From positions 213,519,504 to 213,583,503 of the forward strand of contig CM054113.1 of assembly GCA_028673005.1 (NCBI GenBank): DNA of 64,000 nucleotides. Direction: 5' to 3'. Positions 49,070 to 62,184 of this stretch are shown one piece after another (position 1 is the stretch's first letter; each line of letters starts with the position of its first letter). Made by a program: the position numbers and the translations under genes. The notes under the pieces were generated by a model. It worked only from the letters and a program-made list of their open reading frames with translations, did no database searches and was not told the DNA's origin. This DNA is from Tanypteryx hageni (Eukaryota > Arthropoda > Insecta > Odonata > Petaluridae).

Positions 49070-52000
49070 CCTAAAAACCACATGACAAAAAGAATTCAAT
49101 CAGTGGGCGAAAAGATAATAGGCATTGTGCACTTAACTGAAAAAGCCTGATGCTGAAAGTTCATCTCATAAATGAGGACATAAAAAGTTAATTGACCTTT
49201 GCTAGTGATGGATTACTGCCAACAGTATTATTTTTATTGGCATGTTCAATTATTTCTGCAAACAGATGCTTACGGTTTCGTATAAGTGATTGAATCGAGA
49301 AAAAAAATAAATAAAATATTTGCTACATAGATTAATTCGAAATATCATCGTGCGACTGAATGGAGAAAATTGATGTCTAATTGGTTACTAAGCATATGAA
49401 TTTTTTATTGATTAAAAACACATCAGGCGCAACACACGTGCAGGAGAGCCACGTGAAATCTCCAGGAGTTTAGAAATTCAACATATCGACCTTCCGGCTT
49501 TAGCCTGCCGTGCTTCCATTTTAAAATTACAGAAAAGAACGGCAAATAAGACATTTTAAAAACAGTTGCAGTTCTACGAGGTTAAAATATCACGATTGGA
49601 GGTTTGATTCTGAAAAACGACCATTTTAGCAGTAATTTAAAAGTAACTTGATTCTATCGAACATGCTCACTAAATTATTTAGGCAGCATCTCTGAAATTG
49701 TAAAAATATTAGGTTGAAATACGCTAGAGAACAATAGGTTGCTAAATTGATTAGGCGGCATATATCAGGAAAGTAACGATAACAAGACATATGAAGATTT
49801 ATGGAAAGTCCAAACTTTATAAGGAATAAAATAAACGCCGTTTCCTTAATGCTTTTCCCAAAGACGATTAGATGTTTATGGGTCACTGTTTTGTGAATTT
49901 ATTTTGTAAATTTTTAAATAATGGAAATCCTTTCTACGAAAAGACATAATGGAGCATCGGTAGTTAATTTTCCACCGAAATGTTTCTTCGAAAAAGGACA
50001 GAATTAAATTATTCACTTATTTAACACATTAATTTTATCTTAACCACAAAAAATAAACTTCATAATCATCGGCTTCTTGGCAAGAAAACATTTTTTTGAA
50101 CGAGCTAGTAGGCACGTCTATCGCCGTTGAACATTTCTTTATTTCCCCCTTGTGATAAGAAATAATGCTATAGCGCAGAAGGATGAACCATTAAAAACCT
50201 TATTTCGCCATTGTTCAAGCACGTCTCGCCGAGGGTGGTTGGGTGGAAGGAGAACGGAAACAAGAGACAGAAGAGAGAGAGAGAGGAAATGGAAGGCGAT
50301 GCGCAAGGGAGCAAACTAATTCGGCCTTTGGCGTTCAGAGGCGAGAAGCTCTGAGCATTCCATCAGAATCTCGACGAATCTGCTTTTAGAGCACTAAAAG
50401 TAATGAGAAGCAAAGCCATTCTTTTCTAGGCAGAGCAAAGAATCACCCTCTTCAAAGAGACGGAAGAAGGCTCTCTAAATGGAAAAGGTGTAAAAAAATA
50501 TTGGAAACGTCCCATTATTATATGAGAGTAGAGCGCTCAATGAGTGTGCTTTATAATCATAAACACGATTCACTGGCCGAGAAATGTTTTCATAAAAACT
50601 TTTACCTGTGTTTATGTGTTCACACATTTACGCCCCAACGATTCGTTTTTTTCTGTGCATTTGAGAGGGGATAAATATATGAATCATTTGGGGGTAAAAA
50701 TTGTATATGAAAAGTTTTGTTTAAAAATTAGTTCGCGAGAAATGTAGATGTCCCTTCTTTGAAATGTTTCTTCGGGTTGCAAGGGAGAATGTTCCTTGGA
50801 AAATGGAAAAACGAAGATAGATTGAAATGCCATATCTATGCTATTGGTTACTATAGAAAAGACACGCGCGAGCTTTAAAGAAGACAATAGGTTCCAAAAT
50901 ATTTGGTTCATTTCTTTGCGGTCTACTGAAGCGAAACCCGAAGAAAAACTGATGTTTTCTTTAAATTACAAGCATATTAGCAATAAGTAAAGCACTCAAA
51001 GGTGTAAACTTAAAGAACGGCATTGATGTCTCCCGTGCATGTGTTATTATGGTAATTACTCTAGTCGCACAGGGTGTTATATGTTTTGAATGAATTTCGA
51101 CGTCTTTCGGAAGCACTTCACAGTGATACGAGTATCAATTTTGTCCTATATACGTTTAATAAACAGTTTATTATCATAAACTATAAATGGAGCAATGACT
51201 CAAACCAGACCTGTGAAATTACGAATTTAGAAACGGAATCAATTAACCTTGTGGACGATACATGGTCGTTAACCAAGAACATTAACGCCATCTCGGAATC
51301 ATGTAATTCTGGAAGGAAAAATTACGGCAAATGCGCCATAAACAAAATTTTATCGCTCTCTTTTAACTGCCTTAACCTTAACTCTGCGCAATTTTAATTA
51401 TAGGCTGCAGAGAAATATTCTTTTAGGATTCCATTTGCTTTTTCTCCTTCCTGACATTTCCCCATTATCCTCAACAGAAACTTTTTGGCTAATCACTTAA
51501 TAACTTCTTTTATGTTCTCTCAATATTTTCCCCAATGATAACGTATACTTAGCAGTTAGTAATTTGGCATTAATTCTTTGCGCTTGTTCTCATTCTCTAT
51601 TCAATATTTCACAATATTTCACCTGCAAGTCTGGCGATTTTGATAGCTTTATCAGTTTAGAATGAGAAACACTTATCAATTATCAATTTTTTTTAAATCT
51701 TTAAGGAAGGACTCCGATTTAAAGAGACATTCGGTCCATCCCTTGAAGGGCAGTTTAATGTTTAATGTCCTATACGGGGGCTAAAAGATTATTTTCTCAT
51801 CTAGTAACCCTGCGAGGCTCAAAGTCATATGTTGCGACACGTCTCCAAGGTTCACATGACGGGTCTGTGACGTAATATAAAAAAAGCGAGATATCAACCC
51901 TTGGATATAGTCATCAACCATGTGAAAGCTATCTCACACGTTCGATATTAACGGAGGGGGAAAAATAGACGTCGACCCATATCAGAAAAATGGTCACGCC

Positions 52001-53610
52001 GCAAGATAGAAAGAAATGTCTCCAATCCACTGACCCGAGCACCGCTTAATAGAAAGTCCGATGCTTTCGACCCGTTAAGAGACAAAGGCGCGGGCTAAGG
52101 CTGAAAGATCACGGGAAATTATCATGAGAGAGATTTACAGATTTACAGCAAGACTTTACGACTGCAATCCAATCAAATTACCTCGGCAAAATGAAAAGAA
52201 AAAAGCTAGAACTAGATCTAGGCCCAACCAAGTTACCCAATCCAACTACCTTTCAGGCCTCTTACCACTATACTAGGAAAACATGGCACTGTCATGACAC
52301 ATGAAAGCTAGACTCGTGGTTACATTCGGTGAAAACCACCTTGTTACGGCCTTTTTCATTCTACCAGAGATACTACGAATTCGAATATATTACTTGATAT
52401 CTTTTAGACTGCACATGGTTCCATATAATACTAATAATTTGGTAAATGATACCTCAGAGATATAATCCTGAATGAGAGATGGACGGCAAATAATGAAATG
52501 GATGAATAGGAGTGATTGTTTTTTTTTGTAAACCACTCTCACCTCCAGTTTTGTCGTATGCGGATATATATGTATGTATGATGAAATTGCGAACCATCTT
52601 TGGTTTCCATTTCCATTAAGAGAACAAATTACAAAAGAGATTTACTTGGAATGCATTAACGACTAGTTTTGAAAATATATCAAACAAACAAGACTTGTTA
52701 GCGGTGATACAATAATTTAGATTATAAAAAACTACGGACTTGAACGTTAAAGCGGATTCATCCAATTAAAACGGGATTTTGCAGCAAAGGAGAAGCGTTA
52801 TGATTATGAAGTGTTATCGTCTCTGTAATTCTTTTCCAAGAAAAATAAATATTGTGAATTTTTATAAGGTATTGGATCAGTAAAATCACGTTTTTTTAAA
52901 AAACTTTAACGTGACTTGCGCTTAGTATGTTTGCTTGCTCATGTAATGTCGAATATGACAACCATACCCCTATTTTAACGCTGAGGATTATTACTGACCA
53001 TGTATGATAGAAGAACATTTTAAATGCATATTTATTACAAAATTCAATGTCATTGTCATTGCAGCTATTCTATGCGAATAAGAAGAAGTTAACTCCATTT
53101 GAACAATATTATCACATGAAACCCGCAGTCGATGGTCCCATACACTCATAAAGCTTTAAGCTCGCACAAAACTTATATTTATGATACGTTACCGTAATTC
53201 CTCGAATCATAGATGTAACTATAGAATTAAATTGATTTGAAAACAGTTATTCATTAATTTCTCTTCCTGTGAATCTTGAAAGACTTCTGTGTTCTTCTCC
53301 GTAAACATATTATTCCTCCCCTATTTTTCACTACAGCCTATTTTAAAACATATGGACCGATTTTCAAATTATATTAAAACATTACGCAGCCTTTTATCCC
53401 AACAAAACGAATAAAAATATCACGCTAAACTATCTTGCAAGATGGTGAATTTATGTGTTTGTATATACGCAAACACACTATATATAAGCGTGGAAACAAG
53501 GTGTTGAAAGATGCCCAGTGGACACTTACCAAGTTGGTAAGCTGCTGGGGGCGTCGAAACGCAAAAACACACAATTATGCCCTTCTTCAGCGTAGGAGAG
53601 AGAGAGTAAC
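49070..53610. other. Non-coding sequence upstream of exon A, nothing recognised
   Basis: GA-rich at 50220-50300. No transposon termini, RNA genes or recognisable exons were found. Non-coding 5' exons of the receptor could hide here. Confidence 0.35.
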
Positions 53611-53619
53611 TAAAGGTGA

Positions 53620-53621
<2 letters not shown>

Positions 53622-53652
<31 letters not shown>
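53622..53652. repeat. (AT)n microsatellite at the 5' edge of the LINE
   Basis: About 15 AT dinucleotides sit exactly where recognisable endonuclease coding sequence begins. Confidence 0.9.
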
Positions 53653-53654
<2 letters not shown>

Positions 53655-56600
53655 TAGGATATAGAATGAGATGCCAAATAGATTACATCCTAGTAAAACA
53701 AAGATTCAGGAACAGCATAAAGACTGCCAAGCCATTACCAGGAGCAGACACTGATTACATCACAGCCTTCTAATAGTTGACGTAAGTATAAAGCTCAAAC
53801 AAATAAGAAAAACTAGAAGAAAAACTTGAGGAGACTTGGGACCTAAAAATACTGAAAGAAAGGCAGGATGTAGTCAGCATGAAATTAGAAGATCGCCTAA
53901 GAAATTTGGAAAACAAACCAAAGACCGTGGATATAGAATGGAAAGAAATTAAAACCTGTATCAAGGATACCTTGGATAAAGAGATTGGAAAACAAGAGAA
54001 GAAAATCAGAAAACCATGGATCAAGGAAATGCTGGAGAAAATGGATGAGAGACGAAAATGGAAAAATGTTAACAGTGAAGAAGGTACAGCCAACTATAGA
54101 CGTATAAACAATGAGTAGAGAAGGTAACAGATAAAGCTAGAGAAAATTGGCTAAAAGAAAAATGTGATGAAATACAACAATTGGAGAAGTTAGGACGGTA
54201 CAATATGATGTAAGCTAGGGCACTGGAATTAGAAGATAAGAAGTCTAATGAAATTCGTGGTAAAGGAATTATGAATGCGGATGGGAAGATAGTCTCAGAA
54301 ACAAAGGATGTAGCACAGGTATGGGAAGAATACATTAAGGAACTATACAGCAAGAAGGCAGTATCGGCAAAAATAGAACTGGAAGATGAGGGAAACATTG
54401 AAGAAGACAACTTAGGACCAAGTATTATGGAGAGCGAAGTAGAAAAAACGATAGTGGAGCTAAAGAAAGGAAAGCCACAGGCAGCGATGGAATACCGGCT
54501 GGGGCACTTAAAGAATGACTAAAAGCGATCACGAAATTAATAAGATTTACGAAACAGGAGAGTGGTCTCGGGATTTCCTAGAAGTAACAATGATCCCTCT
54601 AAAGAAGAAGCCAAAGGCAATGCAGTGTAAAGATTACAGAACGATAAGCCTTCTATCACACACATCGAAGATCATCACGAGGATTCTTAACACTCGGAGT
54701 ACGGACCTAAGTGGTTTCACACCGAGTCCGGACCCGGGTCCTAGAGGACCAAGCTTCTAAAATCATTTTCTTACAATAATATTTGACATCCAAGTAATCA
54801 ATGAATGAAAATTGAATAAGGATAGTGATTTATACAATAAATAGTGTAATAATGGTATATATTTGCAAAATTAAATACATAATTACGCATATAAATTAAA
54901 ATGAAATAATTTTCTTTTTTTAAGGATAACATTTAACAATACCAAAAAATTTATTTTTGAAGGTAAATTCAGTTAGTTTGATTTAGCTAATCTTATGTTA
55001 GTTTGATTCATCTGAGTTGGAAGTGAAATTAATACATAATAACTTAACTAATATTTCGAACTATATTTTCGGGTCTTGTTCTTGCAGGTTGTGGAGCAAC
55101 GTAACTCCAAAGCCTAAATATTCTATCTCCCATTTTAGAATCATAGAGTCACAAAAAATAAAAAGTATATTACAAAATGATTCGGGAGGTAAACAGAACG
55201 ATGTGAATAACGGAGAGACAAGAGAAAACTGGAAATCGAGACGTCGAGACTTCGATAATAACTAACATGTATTACAATGTCGTGCTGAGCGAGCTAATTT
55301 TGTCCGGACTTTGATCTGCCCGGTCATAAGATATATAAAAGTTACACGACGTAGAGTAAGGAGCCAGGTCCCCGAAGACCCTCACATTTATACATTCCGT
55401 GATTTCGATGACTTAATTAAATTACAATATAATTTTATTACTGATTTTAAACTCCCAACATGTTCCACTAGGAATACATAAAGTATCAATTTTGGCAAAC
55501 ATTTTTTTAAAGAAATATTTTCGAAAAACTACCTTTCGGGTCTCCTGAGACCCGAGGTCCGTACTCCGAGTGTTAATAAAAGGCTGGAGAAAAAGGCAGA
55601 AGAAATAATAGGGGAAGATCAATTCGGTTTCAGAAAAGGACGAGGAACTAGAGATGTTATAGGAGTAGTTAGAATCATATCAGAAAGGGCAATGGAGTAC
55701 AGCCAAGATATCTGCGCAAGTTTCGTAGACTGGCAGAAGGCCTTTGATAGAGTAAATTTGGTAAAGTTGATGAAGATATTAAAGGATATAGGTGTAGACT
55801 GGAAAGACAGGAGACTGATTAGGAATCTATATGTGAATCAAATTGTAAAGGTCAGGTTTGAGAATGTGGACACCTGCGGAATAAATATCGGTAGAGGAGT
55901 AAGACAAGGCTGCTGCCTATCGCCAACCCTATTCAATATATATGGAGAAAGTCTAATGCAAGAAGCGTTAGAAAGCACAGGAGATTTCAAAATTGGAGGA
56001 AGGCTTATAAGAACAATAAAATGCGCGGATGATCAAGTACTTCTAGCAAGAAAGGAAGAGGAACTCCAGAAAATGATAAATAGACTAGTAATAACAAAAT
56101 ACAGTATGGAAATAAATACAGAAAAATCCAAGGTCATTCAAATATCGAGCAAAGAAGAGAATCTGAACATAAGTATTGGAGGAAAGCCTTAAGGACAAGT
56201 TTAAGACTATAAATACCTTGGAAGCATCATATCAAGAGAAGCAAAATGTACGTATGAGATCAGGACTAGAATTGGAAAAGCAAAAATTGCTTTCAGGAAG
56301 GGAAGATATTCGCAAGAAGTTCATAAAATGCTATGTATGGAGTATAGCTTTGTACGGGGCATAAACGTGGACGCTAAGGAAAAATGACATCAAATACTCG
56401 GAAAGCTATGAAATGTGGACTTGGAGGAGAATGTTGAAGATAAAATGGACAGATAGGATGAAAAACGATGAAGTGCTACGAAGAGTAGGAGAGAAGCGAA
56501 TGATTATACAGACTATCAGAAAGAGGAAGGCATACTGGGTTGGACATTACCTGAGGAGAGAGAGTATGATTAAAGATGTGTTAGAAGGAAAACTAGAAGG

Positions 56601-56773
56601 AAAAAGGGAAAGATTTAGGAAAAGGTTTCATCTGATAAACGATTTGAAAGGGAAAGAGAGTTATCAAGATATAAAGAGGACAGTGGAAAATAGAAGTATA
56701 TGGAGAACCAGGTTTAACCATGAATGATCACAGAAGTGTCTACGGACAGACTACCTATGATGATGATGATGAT
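53653..56773 (+). pseudogene. Endonuclease/reverse-transcriptase LINE, broken by stops and by a nested transposon
   Basis: Seen in order: the end of an apurinic-type endonuclease (QIDYILVKQRFRNSIKTA and PGADTD, 53690-53760); a basic linker with IRKPWIKEMLEKMDERRKW; a pre-RT block IVSETKDVAQVWEEYIKELY; VTMIPLKKKPKAMQCKDYR and TISLLSHTSKIITRIL. The nested element 54691-55572 follows, then GEDQFGFRKGRGTRDV, FVDWQKAFDRVN, RGVRQGCCLSPTLF, CADDQVLLA (Cys in place of the usual Tyr/Phe before ADD) and a C-terminal region with WTDRMKNDEVLRRVG and VGHYLRRESM. The 3' end is a (GAT)n run (56756-56773), as in LINE tails. Stops and frameshifts near 54118, 54500, 56190 and 56364 make it dead. I would place it near the RTE-like endonuclease-RT group, but the clade is not certain. 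Confidence 0.88.
54687..55576. mobile_element. piggyBac-like element nested in the LINE, exact TTAA duplication
   Basis: Element 54691-55572 (882 bp), TTAA at 54687-54690 and 55573-55576. The terminal CACTCGGAGTACGGACCT is inverted perfectly at the other end, followed by GGGTCT/GGGTCC-rich subterminal palindromes. Removing the element plus one TTAA restores the RT frame across the join. The interior is AT-rich and codes for nothing recognisable, so the copy is non-autonomous. Confidence 0.88.
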
Positions 56774-56779
56774 ATACAT

Positions 56780-59740
56780 ACATATATACAACAATCTAAG
56801 TAAATGCTGGAGGCGAGCGGGATATAAAATAGATCACGGCGCTCAGTGGGTCAGAACTCTCGACTTTGCCTGATCCTCGTAGTCTTTTTCGAAAAAAAAA
56901 ATTGAAAGCTGTCCTCTGACGGCGTTGAAAACTACCACATGAAAAATATTGAATGTAGAGGGGATTTGAAATATTTTTCCCAAGAAGGACGAGGAGGGAC
57001 AGACGTGGAAATGGAGAGAGGATGCGAAAGTTCAAAAGGAAGGTAAAAGAGGGGCGACTGGAGAGATTGAAAGAGAGAGAGAGAGAGAGCGAGCGAGAAG
57101 ATCTTACTCAAGCGTAAGACGCGATTTGGCGTTTTAGGTACGGTTAGAATGAAAAGAGAGGAAATGGATGAGATAAAGAGACAGGCAGAGAAAAGAAAAA
57201 GTATCTTTTTACGTTGTGCGTTTGCGTGCGTGATGCTAGGCGGTACGGATCTTTCCCAGCTCCTCATTTGATCCTTCCCTTCACTCCACACTCTTTTCTC
57301 ACCCTTCCTCCCTCTCTGATCCAGTGAGAGAACAAGAAGGAAGGTTTCTTTTCAAAGCTTATTCAGAATCTCATTCACTTTTTTAATTTTTCGAAACATA
57401 AAAAAGAGAAAATCTTTTTATCCGTCCTCGAAACTCTTAAAAACTTACTTTACCCCATCGCTCTCTCATATAAAAAACACACACACATTGACTCAAGCAG
57501 CATCCTATAAAAAGAACTCTCAAGGGGTTTTAATACATCCCCTTATTAGGGATAAAAAAGTTAAAGATGTTTCGCGCATTTCATTTTTCCAACATCTAAC
57601 CTAGTATTTTGTTTACATTGCAAGAGGTTAGGCTATTTCAGGAATGGGGTCACCGCATTTCCCCATTCATTCGAAAGTAATGAATAACGTACAAAAATAA
57701 AGATGGTAATGGGATCATAAAAATATGCGTGCAACACATTCGTTTTTTGTTAGGTTAAATTGCACCAATTTTTCCGACGAGGTTCAATACAAATAATAAT
57801 TTATACCATAGATATGCAATCATAAAAATGAATACTTACATTTCATCGGATCACAAAATTTTCAACATCTACAAGAATATGCATATAACAATGATATAAG
57901 GGTGATAATTGGTGCTTGTGCTTTTAAATGCAGTGGGGTAAGGAGAGTTGAATGGAATAACATCTTTATTGGGGCGAGAATGAGACTAAGTCAGTCTCCT
58001 ATTCCACCTATAGCAAAAATAACCGAAAAGCATAAATTTTTACAGGTAAGATTTATTTTTAAGAAAATAAAATTAAAAGAACCTTATTTCATTTTGTGAT
58101 ATTATATTAAAACAATCGAATAATGTTTTAAAATTGCAATAAATACTCCCATCCTTCTTCTCGTTTCTTCATTCTAGGGTACAAAATGCGATTCGTTAAT
58201 TCTCTCTCTTCATCCATCTCTTCCCCTCTTATTTACCATTTAATAGCATCGTACCATATAAAAGCATTGGATTTGCGTTCATGTTATTCGAATCTGCCAT
58301 TGCCATAACTTCGGAAGAATTTCCTTTTCTTTCTGAAATCATATGATTTCGGCGTGGAGTCGAATTTTCTTCTAGAGAAAAATATATAACTTTTTTTCGG
58401 CCGCATCAAGTTTGCATCCTAATCTCAACTAATATAATAAAGCAATGTTATGGGTTTAAATAGCAACGCAATTTATTTCTTGCGGGAAAAGTGTTATTTT
58501 GCAAAATTAATTACCTCATAAATATTTCATTTTTCAAGGTTTTTAAATTTTTTCTGGCGCTTTCACGTTTACGTCTGCATGCCTGCTAAAATTCGGATTC
58601 TCACCTATACTGGATATATCACTGCCATACCGGTGTGATGCACGCATGCAGGTGCACTACAAAATGATTTACTGGATTAAACCATTTAAGAAGTCCGAGT
58701 TTGGCTAGAGAAACAATCGGAAATTTATCTGCATTAAATTTCCCTCCATTTCATTTTTATATTATTTGCTCGCTTTAAACCCACTATCAATTCTTTCCAT
58801 TTTAGTTAATGACTTCATGAATGTTCGTAGATTCCTAAAAAGGTGAGCAGCAACCAAACGATTGCCCTTTAAAGTGTTATTCATCTGTATGTATCTTCCT
58901 ATGCGCCCCTTCATCTTTCGTGCATTTTCCTTAGCCTTGGAAAAAACGAAGAGTTCTTCAAAGGAAGGTTATCTCCGGATTGAAGAATTCATCCGACCAT
59001 TCATTTGTTGTTTCTTTTGTCCACTCCACACATGCGAGATTTCCCGGATGGAGAGAAAAGAAAAACAATTTAAAATCACTCAACCCTTAATCGACTTTGA
59101 GCGCACCCCTTCAACCCATCCCCATTTTCTCCTCTTCCCTGCACTGGCATTATGGGAAACTGGACGTTTATTTGTAGCGCTCAAAATAAATATTCAATGA
59201 AGAAAATGAGGCATCACGATCATGTTCTGTTTCCTTTTTGATCTCTTACGCCTCGCTGCTAGGAAGCAGAGGGGTGGACTTTAATAGATCTTGCAACCAA
59301 TATACAGGAGCTAGCTATAAAAAGTGAGTGAGCTTTAAAAGATGAAGTTTTTCTTTTTCCCCTTGGCAGAAAATAAACATGTCGAACATCTTTTTGTTTC
59401 GAGAAATGGACTTTTGCCGAATATAAAATGTGAGTGGTGGAAAGTAAGGGATAAGTACTTTTTACGAATTTTCTCATAGTAATTTGATGGGACGAGAAAT
59501 ATATGTCAAACAAAAGAAGATGATTTCAGGAAAAATGTAAGCTCAAATGCTATAAACACACTTTCCCTTCCACATTGCACAGACCAAAATAATATGTGCA
59601 ACACACAAAGGCAATGTTCATCATACCACTGAAAACTTAGAAATATATTGTAGTGCTTTGAGATATTTTACGCAATTATATTTAGAAACTAGTTACCTCC
59701 CCATCATAAATGACGGGTAGGCATGACTAAAGAATTAAAT
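56780..59740. other. Non-coding, with a (GA)n run at 57071-57089
   Basis: Apart from the GA microsatellite and CT/GA-rich stretches around 56990-57310, nothing is recognised. Confidence 0.4.
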
Positions 59741-59746
59741 TAAAGC

Positions 59747-61620
59747 TCTTCCCAATCTCCTTCACTCTTCAGATTTTCTCAACATTAATCATCTACTTGA
59801 CCCCCATCAATCTGGCTTTCGGAAGTCACATAGCACCACCACCGCGCTAATTAAAATTACTGATGATATACGCAGATACATGGATGACAGAAAACTCACG
59901 GTACTAATATTGCTTGATTTTAGTAAAGTGTTTGACTCAGTAGATAAAGACATACTTCTAGCAAAACTCCGCTGCATGAGATTCTCTTCACCTTCAATAG
60001 ATTGGTTCTCTTCGTACCTTAGCAACCGTTCCCAGCAAGTCATCTACAACGATTCCTCGTCCTCTCGGCTTAATGTTAACCAAGGCGTTCCGCAGGGCTC
60101 AATTTTAGATCCTCTATTGTTCTCTTTATTCATAAATGATTGTTCTCAATACTTAACTTACTCCAAGCATCATTTGTACGCCGATGATCTCCAAATCTAC
60201 TTAGACACAAAATCCAATAACTTATCTCTTTCCATAGCCAACATAATCATGACTTGGCCCAACTTCAAGAATGGAGCTACGATAATCTTCTCACCATAAA
60301 GCCCTTGAAATCTCAAGCCATTTTAATCGGTTATCCGAAACTACTGGCATCTATAAACCTTTCGGAATCAGTTCCTCTGTCTTTGAACGGCTCAGTTATA
60401 CCCTATTGCAAAATCTTAAAAAATCTCGGGATTCTAATTAATGAAACGCTCACCTGGAATAACCATATAATAAAAATCTGCAAGACGGTAAACTCCTCCT
60501 TACACATTCTAAGGCCTCTCGTTAACATTCTTCCCTCGTCACTAAAAATACAGCTAGTGACCTCCCTAATTTTTCCTCACTTCGATTATTGTGATGTTGT
60601 ATACCAGGACTTATCAAAGGAACTCGCCATTAAGCTACAACGTTCTCATAACGCCTGCATCAGATTCATCTTTAATCTTAAAAAATCTGACCATGTCTCA
60701 GAATACTTCCGTCGACTCTCCTGGCTAAAACTTGATTCCCGAAGAAACCTTCACCTTCTCTCTCTATTGCATCAAATTCTAAACAACAACATCCCTTGTT
60801 ATATTTCATCTAATTTTGTCACCATTAATACAGTTCACCATTGCAATACCAGAGGATGTGATAAACTACTAACTCCACTTCATAGAACAGAAATTTACAA
60901 CAAATCCTTTACTGTCACTGCTTGTAAACTCTGGAATAGCCTTCCAACGTTAATAAAAAACTCTCTATCTCTAAGCACTTTTAAACGCTTGTATTACAAG
61001 CATCTCCTCTCACTCCCCATGCATTGAACCACACTCTATCTTTTCTTTCAGGTTGTCACAAGAATGCGCTTATTAGGCATAAATTTATAATTTTATTTTA
61101 CTTTATTTTCCTGTATCATAATTACGATGTAATCTCCCAGGCATGTCTTACCCTACAATCCCTATTCCCCTCTCACCCCCCTCCCTTATATGAATATAAA
61201 TGTATGTACATATGTTTGTATTTATGAATGTTTTTTTCTCTGTTTCTCATATTATTGCTTTTTTTCTTTTCTTTTCCTTCCCCTGAACTATTTTAGAAAT
61301 TTTCGCGGTTTTTTACACCTCTCTTCTCTTCGTAGGTGTTTTCCGCAGTGAGAATTTTTCTGTGTTAAAACATAACTGATACACAGTTTTTTATGACCCA
61401 CAAAACTGACATTCTTTGGTAATGCTCTGTTATCTACTAACAAATATATTAACTTGTAATTAATTTGTATTTTGTTAAAATCTGTATGTAATTAATTTCT
61501 CTTATTTTGTAAATATTGTAATTACTTATATGACGAAAGGGTTACATGTAAGCAGGGACTACATAGTCTCAATTTCGCCCTAATAAAGTCGTTTGTCTGT
61601 CTGTCTTTCTCTCTGTCCTA
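59747..61620 (+). pseudogene. 5'-truncated CR1/jockey-like LINE with TGTC tail
   Basis: Seen: reverse transcriptase in two overlapping frames. From 59747 comes FLNINHLLDPHQSGFRKSH, then LLDFSKVFDSVDKDI, NQGVPQGSILDPLLF (Asp for the usual Gly) and HLYADDLQIYL. A frame change at about 60255-60300 leads to the second part (60254-61027): LKSQAILIG, LKNLGILINETLTWNNH, HFDYCDVVY, FIFNLKKSDHV, the C-terminal WLKLDSRRNLHLL, and LWNSLPTLIKNSLSLSTFKR. The stop at 61027 fits the family's end. A 3' untranslated region with 'catagtctcaatttcgccct' and AATAAAG ends in TGTCTGTCTGTC at 61595-61607. Only one frameshift is visible, so it is fairly young. No target duplication was found. Confidence 0.87.
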
Positions 61621-61716
61621 TTCTTTTTCCTCTCTCCCTATCATTCTCTCTCCCTCTCTCTCTGCGATAGCGATTATGTCCCTGTATTTTATGCCGCCGA
61701 TGGTGCATATACCGCT

Positions 61717-61852
61717 ATAGACAGACAGACAGACACTTGATAATTATTATATGGGAGTAATTTGAAAGCAGGAGAAATATTCTGCCATGACTGGGAATCG
61801 AACCCGGGTCTTCCATTTGGCGGGAGGATATTCTACCACTAACAATCGTGAC
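61717..61852 (-). mobile_element. tRNA-Gly-like SINE with TGTC tail
   Basis: The minus-strand sequence 61852-61783 folds like tRNA-Gly(GCC). The acceptor stem GTCACGA/TCATGGC has six of seven pairs. It has GTTAGTGGTAGAAT, an anticodon loop CCGCCAA (GCC in the anticodon place), and a perfect box B GGTTCGATTCC. The anticodon stem has two mismatches and U33 is C, so it is not a working tRNA. It is followed by ~45 nt and then GTGTCTGTCTGTCTGTC (61733-61717), a tail like that of the neighbouring LINE. Confidence 0.65.
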
Positions 61853-61935
61853 AGACTAATTGTCTCGCTTCAGAATCTGTATTTCTTCTTAGAACATTAC
61901 TCCAGATTTCAAATTATTCTTATATGCCAGCTTAT

Positions 61936-62178
61936 ACCAATCGAATGGGGAACTTGTGATAATTTTTTTCTGTATTTACTAATAGTAAAATTTGAAATAT
62001 TTAGTCTCCCGAACATTAAAAATATATTTTCTACTTTTCATGTCATTAAATTCAAATACCAATCGAATGGGAAACTTATGATCCTTTTTTCCGTATTTAC
62101 GAATATTAAAATTTGAAATATTTAGTCTCCCGAGCATTAAAAATATATTTTCTACTTTCCATGTCATTAAATTCAATG
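61936..62178. repeat. Tandem duplication, period 122 bp
   Basis: ACCAATCGAATGGGG at 61936 and ACCAATCGAATGGGA at 62058 start two units of about 122 bp, almost identical through 'atttagtctcccgarcatta' and 'tttctacttt.catgtcatt'. Confidence 0.85.
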
Positions 62179-62184
62179 AAAACC

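Noticed and set aside
59807..60043. A 78-codon minus-strand frame
   Set aside because: Antisense shadow of the LINE reverse transcriptase.
61783..61852. A functional tRNA-Gly gene
   Set aside because: Anticodon stem has two mismatches, position 33 is C, and a SINE-like tail follows.
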